64,000 nt of DNA from Meghimatium bilineatum (taxonomy: Eukaryota; Mollusca; Gastropoda; Stylommatophora; Philomycidae), in contig CM067317.1 in the NCBI GenBank assembly GCA_034231615.1, positions 13,867,316 through 13,931,315 on the forward strand. The letters are read 5' to 3'. Below are positions 39,201 to 54,200 of this stretch, in pieces. The notes under the pieces are model-generated. The model was given only the letters and a program-made list of their open reading frames with translations. It had not been told where the DNA came from and ran no database searches. How positions within the stretch are numbered: the stretch's first letter is position 1; every line of letters starts with the position of its first letter. Made by a program: the position numbers and the translations under genes.

Positions 39201-42200
39201 GTTATATCAAGTTGATATACAGAATCAAGCTCTCGGGTAAATCTTGAGAAAGTGTGTATGTTGTGGTGCTTCTTGAACAAGTGAATAGTGAAGGTTGTCA
39301 ATTTTTATGGGGCAAAAGATTGGATGTCATATTACTGGCTGGCACCTATAGCTGCTTTCAACCTGAGTATCACATGGATTCTGAGTATAACTTGAATTCT
39401 GAGTATCACATGGATTCTGAGTATTGCTTGGATGCTATTGCATAAATTCTAAATATCACTTGGATTTGCTGCTCTAGACATGCAGAGATTCATGAAAATG
39501 AAAGAGCAGATTGGTTTGCGTCAAATGTGCCTATAGTCTGTGAATTTAAGATGTATAATGGGGAATACTATGAGAATTCATAGCGAGCGTCTGCTGGAAA
39601 TGGATAATGTGATAGATGCATCTAGAATTTGGGATCATTTAGCATTAAGTGTGACACAAGTAGAACTGGACACCTGAGGAGAAGAATGAGGACTGTGTTT
39701 AACCAGCGAGCCATGAAAATCATCAGTATGCATATAATTTGACATCATTGAGGGAACCAATAACTATGGTTTGCCCAGAGTGCAATTTATATTCAGGGTT
39801 CAATACAAGGAGAAGTTCCTACATTCCAACTTTTTAATATTATGGGCAGTTTCATTCAGTTTTCATGATGTCACTGAACTCAGATTAAAAAGTCACTAGG
39901 TCTGCTTCCAGATGCATCGAATGCGTGCTACGTACTGAAAGCCCCCGGATGACATCAAGCTGGGGGGGGGGGAGAGTTGTGTGCGTATGCTCTCATGTGT
40001 AGCGGGCAGATATGTGCAGCAGTAAAAAAAAAGTAAAGTAACCCATAGCATTTATTAATGCCGTAGGGGTGTGAGATGTTAGCGATCTCACATTTCACAG
40101 GCTCTGCAAATGAAGGCGGTAGCCATCTCCTCTCCCTCGCAGTCTTTACTTCCCGGATTAATCCGGTACCCATTTAAAGCTGGGTCGACCTGGGAGCCGT
40201 TGCGATCTGAAAACATTTCCGCCTCAACTGGGGAATTAACCCAGGACCACTCATATGCGAAGCCAGTGCGCTAACCACTGTGCTTCCGCGGCTACAGTAC
40301 TAGTGACTGTAAAGAGCATATTTATCTATATTTCGTTTTGTTAAATAAATATAAATTTGTTTAGTTAAAATGTAGGCACTTCTCCTTGTATTGTACCCAA
40401 TTCAGAACCAACAGTAACCAATGAATGAGCTGCTTCTCTAAGATTATCATTTATTTTTAACTTCACTTTTCAACTGATGTTGTAGAATACCTATATTCAA
40501 TATAGTATTATCTTCTTTTTCTGTTTCATTCTCAAACTCCTGTTGATTTGCAGTATGTAGTCTGGAGAACAAAATGTTTTGTGCCATGGTTTACAGCTCG
40601 ACTGTAATCTGTACCTTTTGGCTCAAGATGTCCAACGTCAACATGGATTTTGTGTCATCTCCAAACCTTCTTAGTTGCCTCTTACAACATGCATAGCAGG
40701 TCACAATTTTTACTCCCATTTCAGGCCTCTGCAACACATGGGCGGACCATAATCTCTGCTGAGTTATATTTACAAAATAAAATAAAAAAATTAATGGAAT
40801 CATATCCTCTACAGGACATTGCTGTTCAACTGTTGTAGAATTAGGAGACACAATTAAAACATTCAATAGTATCAACAGTACAACGAAGGTGAATGGTTGG
40901 TGTTTGAACTACGAGTTGGGTTTGCGAGACGAGCTCATTATCAACTCTGCTACCAAGCCTTATAATACTTATAATACTATTGACTTGTAATACTTGTGCT
41001 TAATATGTGTTTTTCATTTTAAATGTGGATACCTTATTTTTACTAGCTCGTTTTCCCCTTTGTTACTTAGTTACTAAACATAATGAAAAATCCACAACAT
41101 TTTCCATTTTCTTACCAATACTTTTTTTTAGCTCAAGCATTGCATGGTTTATTTTTTCACTGTAACCTAATAAGCAAGTCTGCATGACGGAATATCTAGT
41201 GAGACAATCATAGTCCCAGCTGATATCATCTTGTTTGGAGTTTTGTATCTCAGAGTAGATTGAGCTGTTTTACTTAGCTCTGGCATGGTTTTAAGGAGAC
41301 ATATAATAGTTCCTAGAAATCCAACCAATAGTTTAAAAGCAATGTCCTCACAGGGTATGCTTCGTACATAAATGGTGTAAATTTGAAACCAGTTAGAACT
41401 GACTTATTTTTATTCAATGGATGTTCAGTCCCTTTTAACAAGTTTAAAGTATCAGTGACAAAGCACTTAACTCAGTAGCTGTGGCAATAGTTTCAAATTT
41501 ATTTAAAAACTTAGAGAGTGCTGGTACCAATTATTAGCTAGGCAGACAGGGAATATTATTTAACAATCATATTAATAGAATTAAAAGACAACACACTGTA
41601 TCTTTTACCAAACTGTTGATTGCCATCTCTTGAAGCAGTGTTTCTCACACTTTTTCACACAATCATCCCCTTTCGTATAGATTATATATTGATAATACTT
41701 AATACCTGCAGAAAAACTGTAATCCAACACCCTGTTCCAATTTTGCCTGTATAGATTATAAAGACAGATTGAGCTGTGAAGTGCTACCTGCTCACAGGTA
41801 AAGGGATTATTTCATCATCATTATTCCTATTATTACATGTTCAGCTTTGTGGCAGAGTGATTCAGAGTCACAATGAAGGCCAAGGTACCAGGTTCAAACA
41901 CCATCACAGACAACTATGCATCTGGACAATTCAGAAATCAATGGAAACCTACTGAACATATTTATGTTGCCTATAAAATTACCACAGCTAAAAAAAAATG
42001 CTGGGTTGATGCCAACATGCTGAATAGGATATGTTGTCAACTTCTTTTAAGTAAATAGCAGTAAACCATTACAAAATTCAAGAAAAAGGAATGGCACAAA
42101 TTAACTCTTTATCTACATTATTCACAGTAACTGATCCTAGTTGTGCTAATTTTGTTCCCCAGTGAATCTCCCCTTGTGCTGAATCCTTTTATTATCGAAC

Positions 42201-45200
42201 AAAATTAAGAGAGTTTTCACAATACTGGCTTTTTATTGACACCAGAAAATATATACTGTGTGGATGAAGAAATAAAAGAGTGTTTGAGAATTTAAACATT
42301 GATGGTAAAAATCTGAAGGTAATAAAGAATATTTATTGGCAACAAAGAGCAGCCATAAGAATCAATAAAGTAATAAAAGCATTTCATATAAACTTAGTAG
42401 AGCCCAGACTAGAGCTTGATTCCTATCAATAGAATTTCACAATATTTTCTTCCTTTATGTATTTATAAAGTAGCTAGTAACTGTAATCGTTTGTGTGCCT
42501 CTTGATTGGTTTGAGTCAATAAGAGGGTGGGGCCGTTGTTGTGGGGCGCAAGGACCTTAACCTCCAGGAGTGCCACCAACAACTCTCCAACCTTTCTTTC
42601 TACACTGCACGCACATCTGACTTGATGGTATTCAACCAGAAGGTGGTCAACAACACTGTGAAAACCCTTTTCCGTGACAACCACCTTCCTACCACTGCCA
42701 GGGTTTTTTTGCATCGATCAAAACTGTTTAGGCAGACCTGTTTCTGTATGCTGCACAAAATCCACAAGGAATCGAATCTGGGTAAACCTATTGTCTCCAC
42801 TTGCTCTTGCTCCGACTTACTTGACAGCATTTTTTTAGCCCTTAGTCGAACAACTGCCTTCATTCTTGAAGACACCAAGCATGCTCTGACCATTTTTTCA
42901 TCTGGCCAAGTTTCTTCTGAATGTACCTATCATCTGTTCTTGCTCAATGTTTGCTATCTTTACACTTCTATACCTCATGCCGATGGTGTCAGGGCTCTGC
43001 AGTTCTTTATGGACAAGTCTTCATCCCTCTGTATCCACTTCTACTCTTATCCGCCTTGCTGAACTGATGATCACACTCAACTCTTTTGAATTCGATGGGC
43101 ATTTTTTCGATCAGATCAGTGACGTTGCTATGGGCACCAAGATGGAACCTAGCTATGCTTATCTTTTCATGGGACATCTTGAACATCTAGTTTGGTCGAC
43201 CATTGATGGCTCATTCCCATCTCTTTTCCACAGCTACATTGATGATGGAATAGGTATTACTGACATGTCCGAAACAGAATTATCTTTCTTCATCAACAAT
43301 TTCAACCCTGCTATTCATTTCACATCTAACATCTCCACTACCTCTGTAAAATTCCTTGACATCATTGTCACCATTCATCCCCCTTATCTCAGCATACCCT
43401 AATGTTGTTCGTTCATCACAAGTGATGATGACTATTTGTTACATCCACTTTTGAAAATTCAATTAGAGTTATGTTCTTGATTATGAGTTTGTAGATGGCT
43501 AATGAGCCCTATTTGAGCTGTAAATGTCCTTGGACAGTTCGGGCATGGAATGACCACTGTAGACGGATCTTGGTCTATCCATGATTTTCTAGCTACTCTC
43601 CGCTGTTGAGTTGCTGCATTTCTCCTCTTCTCACAAGATGATGCGCTCTTTTTTATTGTAGAACGCCATGTAGATCTGTTTTGTGCAAGTTCTTCCCATG
43701 TATCTTGGTCTATTTCAAAGACTTTTAGTGAGGTCTTTAAAGAGTTCTTGTAGCGCTTCTTTTGACCACCTTGAGATCGTGTACCCTTCTCCAGCTTACT
43801 ATAGAGAAGTATCTTTGGCAGACGATGGTCTGGCATACGCACCAAATGACCTGCCCAATGAATCTGTGTCTGCATCAGGATAGTGTCAATGCTGTGGATA
43901 GCAGCTCTATCTAGGACAGTGGTATCAGGAATCTTGTCTTGCCATCTGATGTTCATAACTTTTCTGAGACAAGTTGTGTGAAAGTGATTGAGTTTTTTCA
44001 CAGGAAGTTTATTTACACAGTCCGTGTTTGATTAGCGTAAAACAGCACTGGAAGTACCACTGCTCTGTAAACCCGTCTACTTTAAACCCACTGATGCACA
44101 TGGCATTCTGCTCTACACGCCTTTATCCTCCCGCTTGTCTCAACTCCCAGCTTCAACGCTTATGTAGCGATGACAATGACTTTCTTGACAAATCCTCTGA
44201 GATGATTTTAATTTTTCCGTAGACGCTCGTTCCCCGACAGCATCCTTTCATCCTTGGCTTCGTGTACGCCAGTTATCTCACCTCAATACCGTGACTAATT
44301 CCCAGGGTTCTTCCTCCTCCTCTGATAGAGTTCTTACGTTTCATTCCCATAACTCCACTGTTTGACATATCCTGTCTAAACATTATTCCCTTCTTTAGTC
44401 TGATCCTAACACCCATGCCGCTTTCCAGGACTTGCCTCTGGTTTCCTATAGGCGCGACAAAAATCTGAAGGACATCTTGGTCCACAGCCACCTTATGTCT
44501 TCTGTTCCCAAACATTTCGGTTCATTGCTCACGTGATTGTTGCTACACATGTCCTTATATGGTTCTGATGCTTTTCATTTCTCAAGGCCACTTTCTCCAT
44601 CGATGAGACCTTTACATGTGAATCCTGTAATATAATTTATGTGATATGTAAACGCTGCGTCAAGTAGTTATGTGGAAACCGGCGGAAGATTGAGCAACCA
44701 CTTCTGTAACCATCTTCATTCCATCAAACACGGAACACCTACTCCTGCTGCCACATACTTCAACAGTGATGGCCACCTGGTGCTCTTGATATTCAGGTCA
44801 CTGCCTTCAGACCCTGCACCATCGATGATAGACCTAGGTACGCTCTAGAAAATCGTCTTATTTTTTAGTTGGGTTCCCTCAAGCTTTTGGACTCAATTCC
44901 GACCACTCTATTGTCTAGTTCTCAGTTGATGTAGTCTTTGTCTTTATTAATTTTGTTCCATCATTTGCGACATCTTTTTGTTTGTTTGATTTCCACTTAT
45001 ATTTACGTTTTTATGTACTTCCTATCCTTCCGACATCTCACATCCATATTTCGCTCTGACATGTTTTTGTCGTGTAGTCATTTCTACTCATCGTCTTGTG
45101 ATGTTATTTGCTTATCTTGATAAACCTTTTTGGTCAAAATGTTGATTATGTTGTGTGTATTGTTATTTGTATGATTATATCCTGTGTTTTTATTATGAGT

Positions 45201-48200
45201 ATTATTTCATGTGAGCATCCGACAGTGATAGTGTTTTAGTCATCGTTCAGTAAGACTTCATTACCTGTTTCCTACGTCAGAATAATTTGGCAGCTTTCAA
45301 ACTATAGACCTCCACCAACACATTTCTAAGCACTATTTTATGTCTGCACCCTAACATTTATTTCTGCCTATTGAGCACCTGCAGTCTAAAGATAAATCAT
45401 TCTCACATTGTATATATTAATTTTCTTTGTGCTTGCCTCCTTGAATGCGTGTCTTTGAATATTAATTATATTACCGTTTTTTAAATTATTTTTTTCATTT
45501 TTATGTGTGATGTTAATTATTAAAACTTTCAAATTTCTGTCTTATTTCATTACATAAATATGTTATCTCTATTGTATTTTTACAAACAGGCATTTAGTAG
45601 TAAGTTTAAGAATTGAAAGTAAACATTTAGTAATGAGTTTCTTCTTCTTCAGCGTTCATTCTCAAACTCCCGCTGGGTCTCTCTTGTAGCAGGACAATGG
45701 CTCTACTAGATTTCCAGCAGGATGTAGTCCAGAGAATGGAAATGTGTTGTGTCTCCATTTTATTTGCGTCAATGGCCCGACATCCATCTTCGGCTGAAGT
45801 AGTGAGTTTAAGAATTGAAAATAAACATTTAGTAGTGAGTTTAAGAATTGAAAATAAACTTTTAAATCAACTTTATCAGCACCTCAGAACTATCAGAAAA
45901 TGAAAGCTGACATATTTTGGTGGACATATAAAAGGGCACAATGATTTAGAAAGACTAATCATGGAGGAGTAGGTTCAATAAAAGATAATAATAGGCAGAC
46001 CATGATGGACAAAGAATATCTAAGTCTTTTTGTTCTGAATATGATACTGGAAGAGACTGGACAGCATGCACATAATCGAGAGGCTTACAGGATGACAGTG
46101 AAGATAATATTCTGATCTCATATCTCATAGATTATAAGCATTGTCTATTAATTCTGTATTGTAGTTCTGCAAAACTTGAATACCACAAGCAAATTGACAG
46201 AAGAAAATTTGTCATAAATTATTTGGATTTTCTGAAGTTATTCGTACCATACATTTTTGTATTGAAAGTTAATTCTAAAGTATCTTTGTCTTAACATTTT
46301 ATTAACCAGTTGTTTAAGGCTACAATATTTCCAACTTGTAAAAAAAAAAGAATAAAATGCATTATTGACAAGAAAAAAAAGAGGGCAAGAAGAGGATGCA
46401 TTGCTATATGTAAAAGATACTGCATATATTATACACATTCCAACAGAAAACAATATAAAACTTAAATTTTCATATGAAATACATACATTTCTAATATATA
46501 TTTTGGTTTAAAATGTTAAAACATCAATAAAATTAATAACACATCTACACTATTACTACACATCTACAGAAAAAACTGTAGTCCTCATTATTTCTATTCT
46601 TGTGCAGCCTTATTATTATACTTATCCAAAGATTTAATTTCATGTATCAATGTTTTAATCCCGGTACATTTTAAATAACTATGAAAATGTTAAGACATGT
46701 ATGTAAAGTTACACAAATAAGAGATCTCTGGCAGATGCAAAACTTTGTTTCTCTCTTGTGTCAATTGAGCCTGCAGGACGAATGAAAGCTCTCCACATTT
46801 TCATTGTGAGAAGATGCAGAAGAGAAGAATTGTGCAACTTTTAACAATTCAGAATCAAATCCATATAATTTGATCTTTCAAAAGCTATTTATAAAGATAG
46901 AAGTTGAAATTTTTTATAGAATCTGTTTTGTGTGATAATCAACCAGTCACTGATATATATATCATATCACAATCTCTTAGTTGGTTTTCCTCTCATTCAG
47001 TGTTGCCACAAATATTGATAATAATATTCTGAGGAATAATATAAATTGTTTTTTTAAAGGGGGGGAGGGGTACATGTTCACTGAATAGCATCCGATTGTG
47101 AAAATGTGTCTACACAGGTTCATATAGAATAGGTTGTGTTTCATGTGAGTTCTCATAATATGTATACGTCATTATTTTCTTTATCAGTTCTACTACAAAT
47201 TATAAACACATCTGCTAATTCTATTCCTAACCTATTGTCACAAATTGTAAACACATCTGCTAATTCTATTCCTAACCTATCATCAGAAATTATAAACACA
47301 TCTGCTAATTCTATTCATAACCTATCACCACAAATTATGACAAGCTATTGCAAACTGTTCAAATGAAATTCTAGTGTTACAATGATTGTTTTTATTTGTA
47401 TTAAATACATTACTTTAGATTAATAAACATTCCTTGAATAGTTTGCATTCTTCAATTTGCAATCTACATAGAACAAAAACACCATTCAAAAATATTATAT
47501 CATCTGAGTTTTGCCAACAATTTATGCTCCGGAAACCCATGTAATAAGTTTTCAAAGTCTAATGTTATTTAGGAACATGTACCAAAAAAATAAGAATTAG
47601 TTTGTAGTGTAACAGACTCATGAAGAAAACACATTTCCAACATTAACAATTAAATGTTCAGACAGAAAGTGTAATAAATAATTTAATATTATTACTAATA
47701 ACTCACTATTCATATTTTTCTTTTTTCACAGGCATTTGCTTGGTTCAGTGACTTACTTGTAGAGCATGCTGAGATATTTTGGTCTCTCTTTGGAGTAGAC
47801 ATGAACTCAGTTCTGGATACCCAACCTCCGGATACTTGGGATAGTTTTCCTCTATTTCAGCTACTAAATGATTATCTCAGAACTGATGGTTGGTGGCTCT
47901 TGACAATTTGATTTGACTATTTTTTCCAGTTTTTATTCATTGATTCTTTTTTTCTTCTTTTAAAATTATTATATACATTACTTGAGTTAACCTTTATCAT
48001 GCTAGTTTATAATTACGTAATATTCTCTCCTACAGCTGAATTCTTTTTTTGAAAATGTTGCGTAACAGTTGGTAACTGTTTTGAAAACGCAATAACTGTT
48101 TTGTTGTTAGAGATATTTAAATAATGTGTGTACATATAAAGATGTGAATTCTGCATATATTGGTGTAAGTTTTATTTTAGTGTGAGCGATACGAGACATG

Positions 48201-51200
48201 AGAAAGTCATAAAAATACTTGACTTTTTTTTTTTTATTTCCTTGAGTGGCAACAGTGGATACACAGCTAATTTGACAGTATTTATGGTTAAATTTTCATA
48301 ATATAACTGGGAAAAATGAATTAACCTCATAGATTTGTCATAAAGTCATGCTCTAAAGCTAGATCTAGTCCAAAACTCAATCGCTCCAAAACATATGATG
48401 TCTGACCTCAAATTATAGAAAAAAACATGGTAAAATGTATTTTCAAGTGTTAAAACAACATACCTCTCTAGAATCCATCTTCTGAATTGCAATCCATAAT
48501 GATTTTACTGAAAATATGATAAAACAAAAGTCTATAAAACCCAATTTACATTCATGGTGATGCTCAGCTTTTAAGATGTTGTCAGATTGCGAATATTTCG
48601 ATATTTCACTGACATTAGCACCATGTTGCCACTAAACCTTGCTGAAAAATGAAATCAAATGAGTAACATGCCAGATTTCAAATAATCTGGTAACCAAAAT
48701 TTTATAAATGTAGTTTCTTTTATTGATTACAGGGGACCTAGCAACAGGGCTTGGGGCGGCGAATTCACTCACCAGCCGTTGACAAGAGATGTGTAAAAAG
48801 TGGTCAAATGCACTCCACCTCCACGTGCTTAATGTTAATATTTATAGAACTGGTTGCAATTAATTAAATATTATTTGAATATTGAAAAAACTATATATAA
48901 AAGTTTAAATTGCAGTTTCATGTTGAACAATCAATACACAGGATGAACATTTTAACTAAATCGTCTGTATCAAGATGATAATAATAATAAGACCCATTAC
49001 CATCAGGGTCGTAAGGGTGCCACACTGGATACATCAACACAAAAAAACTCTCCAAACAACTCTATCCTCAGCCATTCTGAGAATTTTCGAAAAATCATGT
49101 CTAGACCAATCCTCGATATTATCAATCCAGGATTTTCTCAAGATAATGGTGAACAATTCTGTGTATTGATCAATGTAAAATTGCTATTTTAATTGTTTAA
49201 TTTTTTTTTCCCAATATTCGCTTACAGTATGGTGTTCAGTTTTACTGCAGTCTTCCGAATCACTAAAATATTATTTGTAATGTTCATATGATGTGCTATT
49301 GTCTACCTTTACTTTATCTTATGTGCATAAGAACTGGGATAAATTCAGTAAATAAGAGACATTCTCCTTCTGTGTTTGATCTCAAAGTCCTTCTGGTTAG
49401 CAGGATATAGTCCAGAGAATGACTGTATGTTGATGGGATGTGAAAGGGGAATAAAGAATAGCGACAATGTTTACCTGCCAGATATATCATAAGGAGGTTT
49501 GAGAGATGTAGATGGCTGCCCTATTCTATAGACGGTCAAAGCAACTCTTAGGTAATACATAAGTCGGATGTGTTGTGCTGAAAGGTGAATACATCGCAGT
49601 TAAGCTGTAAACCATGATACAGCACATTCCATTCTCTGGATTACATTCTGCTAATCAAATTTTCAGAAGTTTGAGAATGAACTCACAAGAAGAAGTCAGG
49701 AGAAAGAATGCAGTGTGTCTTGTTTTACAGCTTGGCTGTGATATTTGCGCTTTCCAGCCCGATACAACTGATTTCAGCATGGCTTCTGCATCATCAACTC
49801 CACCCTCAAACCTCCTTGATTGCCTATAATGACATGCTTAGAAGGTCACATTTTGTCGATTCTTTGCTGTTCTTTTGACTCCCTGCAACACAGGTGGGAT
49901 AAAATATTCAAATAATTGCAATTCATTATAACTTTAAAGTGAACCAGTGGCACCAAGGTGATTCTACTCCACCTATGCATGGTGATCCTGGACAACAGAC
50001 TGCAGAAAGACAGTCTGTGATCACAGAGTAGGATTTGAAGAATGAAGGCAATCCAGTATCCACAAATGATGTAGTAGACTTTGTTTCCCTCCACCAGCCC
50101 CAACCTATTCTCCAGATAACTAAATTCACAGCATGTGCAAGAGATCTGTCCATGTCCAATAACTTATTTGGGGATGAAAAAGTCACAACAACCAACTCAG
50201 ATCTCATGCCAGTTAAAACTCATTAGAAACAGTTCATTATGAACTTTTGCATGTATATGAGTAGATCAAGCTAGACAAGAATACCTCCCACTATGTCCAT
50301 CTATTTAAAACACCTTATATGGAAGTCTATTCCAATCACTGAAAACATAGATTTTGTAAACTGGCATTGGTCCTGCCAGAGAGAAAATTTGCAGTTCTGA
50401 GTAGGGACTGTCAATAAATTGTGTCAATTTATTGGAAATTTGTACTCACCACCCCCACCCCCTTCAACAACTGTCAAGAAGTCAGGGACCCTTCTTGCTT
50501 AATTGTATGTAAGAAAATTTAAACAAACAGCTAAACATCCCCCTCCCCCCTAATAATTTGCTAGAAAATGACGTAATAAATCATATGCTTTGTTTCACAT
50601 TATTTTTTTTTAATGTTTCAAATTCAAACAATTAAATTAGTATATAAAAAGCAGTATTGCTGACTGAGTTCAACTTTTGTCTCTATTCCCCACCTCCATC
50701 AACAAATGGCACTTTTTTTTCAGACCCATCCTAATAGTTAATGTAGTGTATGGACATCCCGATAGAAGAAGAATAACTGCTGAGATACAAGGCGTGTTCA
50801 AATAAAACTCACCCTTTCTGCATCACCTATGCCAGTGTGAGAGGTGAGTGAAGATGTTATCACTCATGTAATAAGTACACATTGATGAATAAATGGTCAC
50901 ATGGTCATTCTCTTCATATGTTTATTGTTCTGTGCAGGCAGTCGATAGCATGGCCTGTGTGATCACGAATCCATCTAAATTTGAACAATGAGCAGTGATT
51001 CAGTTTCTTACAGACGAAGGATGTCAACCAACCTCCATCAAAGAATGCAGGCGGTGTATCATCCAATATGTGTTTCGAAGCCGTGAAGGATTGGGCAAGA
51101 ATATTTTGGGAAGGGCTACAGTTACTAAATGATCTTCTGTGGCCTGGTCAGGCACATGTTTTTGTGACTGATAGAAGATCCAACTTTCATGACATGCGGG

Positions 51201-54200
51201 CGAACATTGTCGTGCAACTGAATGACACCTCTCAACAGTATGCTGAGTCGCTTATTCTTTATGGCTGTATGCAACTTTCCTAGTGTGTTCTTGTAACAGA
51301 TAGCATTGATGTTCACACTACTTGATGACTGTATGCAACTTTCCTAGTGTGTTCTTATAACAGATAGCATTGATGTTCACACCACTTGATGACTGTATGC
51401 AACTTTCATAGTGTGTTCTTATAACAGATAGCATTGATGTTCACACCACTTGATGACTGTATGCAACTTTCCTAGTGTGTTCTTATAACAGATAGCATTG
51501 ATGTTCACACTACTTGATGACTGTATGCAACTTTCCTAGTGTGTTCCTGTAACAGATAGCATTGATGTTCACTACTTGATGACTGTATGCAACTTTCCTA
51601 GTGTGTTCTTATAACAGATAGCATTGATGTTCACACCACTTGATGACTGTATGCAACTTTCATAGTGTGTTCTTGTAACAGATAGCATTGATGTTCACAC
51701 TACTTGATGACTGTATGCAGATTTCTTAGTGTGTTCTTGTAACAGATAGCATTGATGTTCACATTACTTGATGACTGTATGCAACTTTCCTAGTGTGTTC
51801 TTATAACAGATAGCATTGATGTTCACACTACTTGATGACTGTATGCAACTTTCCTAGTGTGTTCTTGTAACAGATAGCATTGATGTTCACACTACTTGAT
51901 GACTGTATGCAGATTTCCTAGTGTGTTCTTGTAACAGATAGCATTGATGTTCACACTACTTGATGACTGTATGCAACTTTCCTAGTGTGTTCCTGTAACA
52001 GATAGCATTGATGTTCACTACTTGATGACTGTATGCAACTTTCCTAGTGTGTTCTTATAACAGATAGCATTGATGTTCACACCACTTGATGACTGTATGC
52101 AACTTTCATAGTGTGTTCTTGTAACAGATAGCATTGATGTTCACACTACTTGATGACTGTATGCAGATTTCTTAGTGTGTTCTTGTAACAGATAGCATTG
52201 ATGTTCACACTACTTGATGACTGTATGCAACTTTCCTAGTGTGTTCCTGTAACAGATAGCATTGATGTTCACACTACTTGATGACTGTATGCAACTTTCC
52301 TAGTGTGTTCTTGTAACAGATAGCATTGATGTTCACACTACTTGATGACTGTATGCAACTTTCCTAGTGTGTTCTTGTAACAGATAGCATTGATGTTCAC
52401 ACTAGGCTCTTTAAAGTCCACCAACATGAGTTCTTTGTCAAAGAAGTCAATAAGCATAACCTTTCCTGTAGAAACTTATGATTTACATTTCTTGCTCTGT
52501 GGTGATCCAAGTTGTTTCCATTATATGTTTGTATGTAGGCTATTATGCCGCATGGCTCAAAGTGGTAATACCACTATTTGCGTGTAGTCTGCCTGTCGTA
52601 GTCACTTGAAACTATTGCAGCAGATACTGCTGAAAAATGTTCAAACTCAACCCCTATTCATTCTTCCTTATGATGTTAAATCAATAAATGTGGTACTCCC
52701 AGAAAACACACCTTCCAATATTTCCATTACTTCTGAACAATCATTTGAACTGTTTTTAATGACAAAAATTCTTTAGCTAACAAACACAAACTTCTGCGTC
52801 GGTCGATGTGTATTGTTGAATTCATTCTTGATTATGGCTTCTGTCACAACAACATATGCAAGACCCTGCTGCAGAAAATTATGTGTTACCAGTCGCCCTT
52901 CCTGAAACATTCTTTCCCAATACTTCACTGTTGTCTTTGAAACACATTTTCCATAATACAACGCCTGTTTGTGAATACAAACAATGAATGTTTGTTTTTT
53001 TAGACGTCCTTTAACTAAGAAACTGAATCACTGCTTGTTGGTCAAATTTGGGTGGATTCATTATCACACATTGTCAACTGCCTGCACAGGACACTAAGCA
53101 TATGAAGAAAATGACCACAAGACTATTTGTTCATCGATGTGTACTTATTACATTAGTGATGACGTTTCTGTGCTCCTCGCATGCTGGCATAGATGACACA
53201 GCACGGGTGGATTTCATTTAAGCACACCGTGTAGATCTAGAAACATATCCATTTCCTTGTCACTTTATATTCTGATTTGTCCATACATGTACAGAAAACC
53301 TGTGCAATGGGAGTTTTCATCAACAATTAAGGGATGTGTTTGCACCTCAAGTTGTTCGTTATGTTGATCTCATGGAGTCTTCAATAGCTCAGTCCATACA
53401 CAAGGGTTTTGAACGAGAGAAATGGGAGCCACAAGGGTAAGAAAATTTCATTTAGAAATGTTTTGACACTTACATGTATTCTATTTGACACCTACATGTA
53501 TTCTATTTGACACCTACATGTATTCTATTTGACACCTACATGTATTCTATCTTATCACAGAAAAATACATAATACTTTGTGTTCCATAAGCTCAGTGGTG
53601 AGGTGAGAGAAGGGATTATTTATGGACTATTTACACTTCATATAACAATATATACGTGCAGGTGTTGGGAGTAATGAGTGAGCTGAAACACTGGCAAGCA
53701 TGGTCACAGTGTCAGGTACATAAATAGACTGATCTGGCATAGTTAATGCATTAAGGGACCTCGTCTGTGAAGAAGATTTTCAGAACTATTTGAATTATGG
53801 TCACTCTCAAGATAGAGTATGTGGGGGGCAAAGATCTGCTGCAAGTTTATTTATAATCTATGAGTGTTACCGATACCACACGTGACCACATCAGGCACCA
53901 ACATTCCAATCTCTTTTACAATGAAATTTGATAGTTCAAAGAGAAGTTGACTTTCAGCAATGAGGAAACATATTTTTTTCACATTGTTTGATCTAATTAG
54001 TTTTTCAGCTTCTTACTCTCTGTCTGCTGTTATCATTAAGATCATGATTTTTTGTAATGTTTCAACTGAAATATATATTGTGTTGTTAAGTTTTTAAGCA
54101 CATTACCATGACCTTCTTCTTTGCTTTTTCATGTTTTTTTATGATAGTTTATAAAAATCTGATTTTGGGTAAAGATCTGCGCAGTTAGTGGTGCAAAAGA

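Larger units (their letters stand above)
32846..47731 (+). other. Intron 6 (14,886 bp, phase 0)
   Basis: Elements are listed separately. I recognise nothing in 32846-33450, 38370-38750, 40910-41630, 42070-42480, 45130-45650 or 46130-47190 except AT-rich sequence. A stretch at 41636-41680 begins cagtgtttctcacactt, like a lone hAT end. Another at 41840-41905 has a tRNA-like order (tggcagagtgattcagagtc, then caggttcaaacacc) and may be a SINE head. Confidence 0.8.
47889..53294 (+). other. Intron 7 (5,406 bp, phase 1)
   Basis: Holds a piggyBac-like end (48001), an inverted pair of REP-1 copies (49380-49900) and the second fold-back mariner (50788-53231). I recognise nothing in 48310-49370 or 49910-50780. 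Confidence 0.85.

Noticed and set aside
43459..44001. 180-codon ORF as a zinc-finger gene
   Set aside because: It has a C2H2 end, but the sequence is the C-terminus of a LINE protein, 5'-truncated and nested in another element.
51255..52405. Regular repeats resembling a CRISPR array
   Set aside because: Units are contiguous with no unique spacers, lie in a eukaryotic intron, and derive from transposase sequence.
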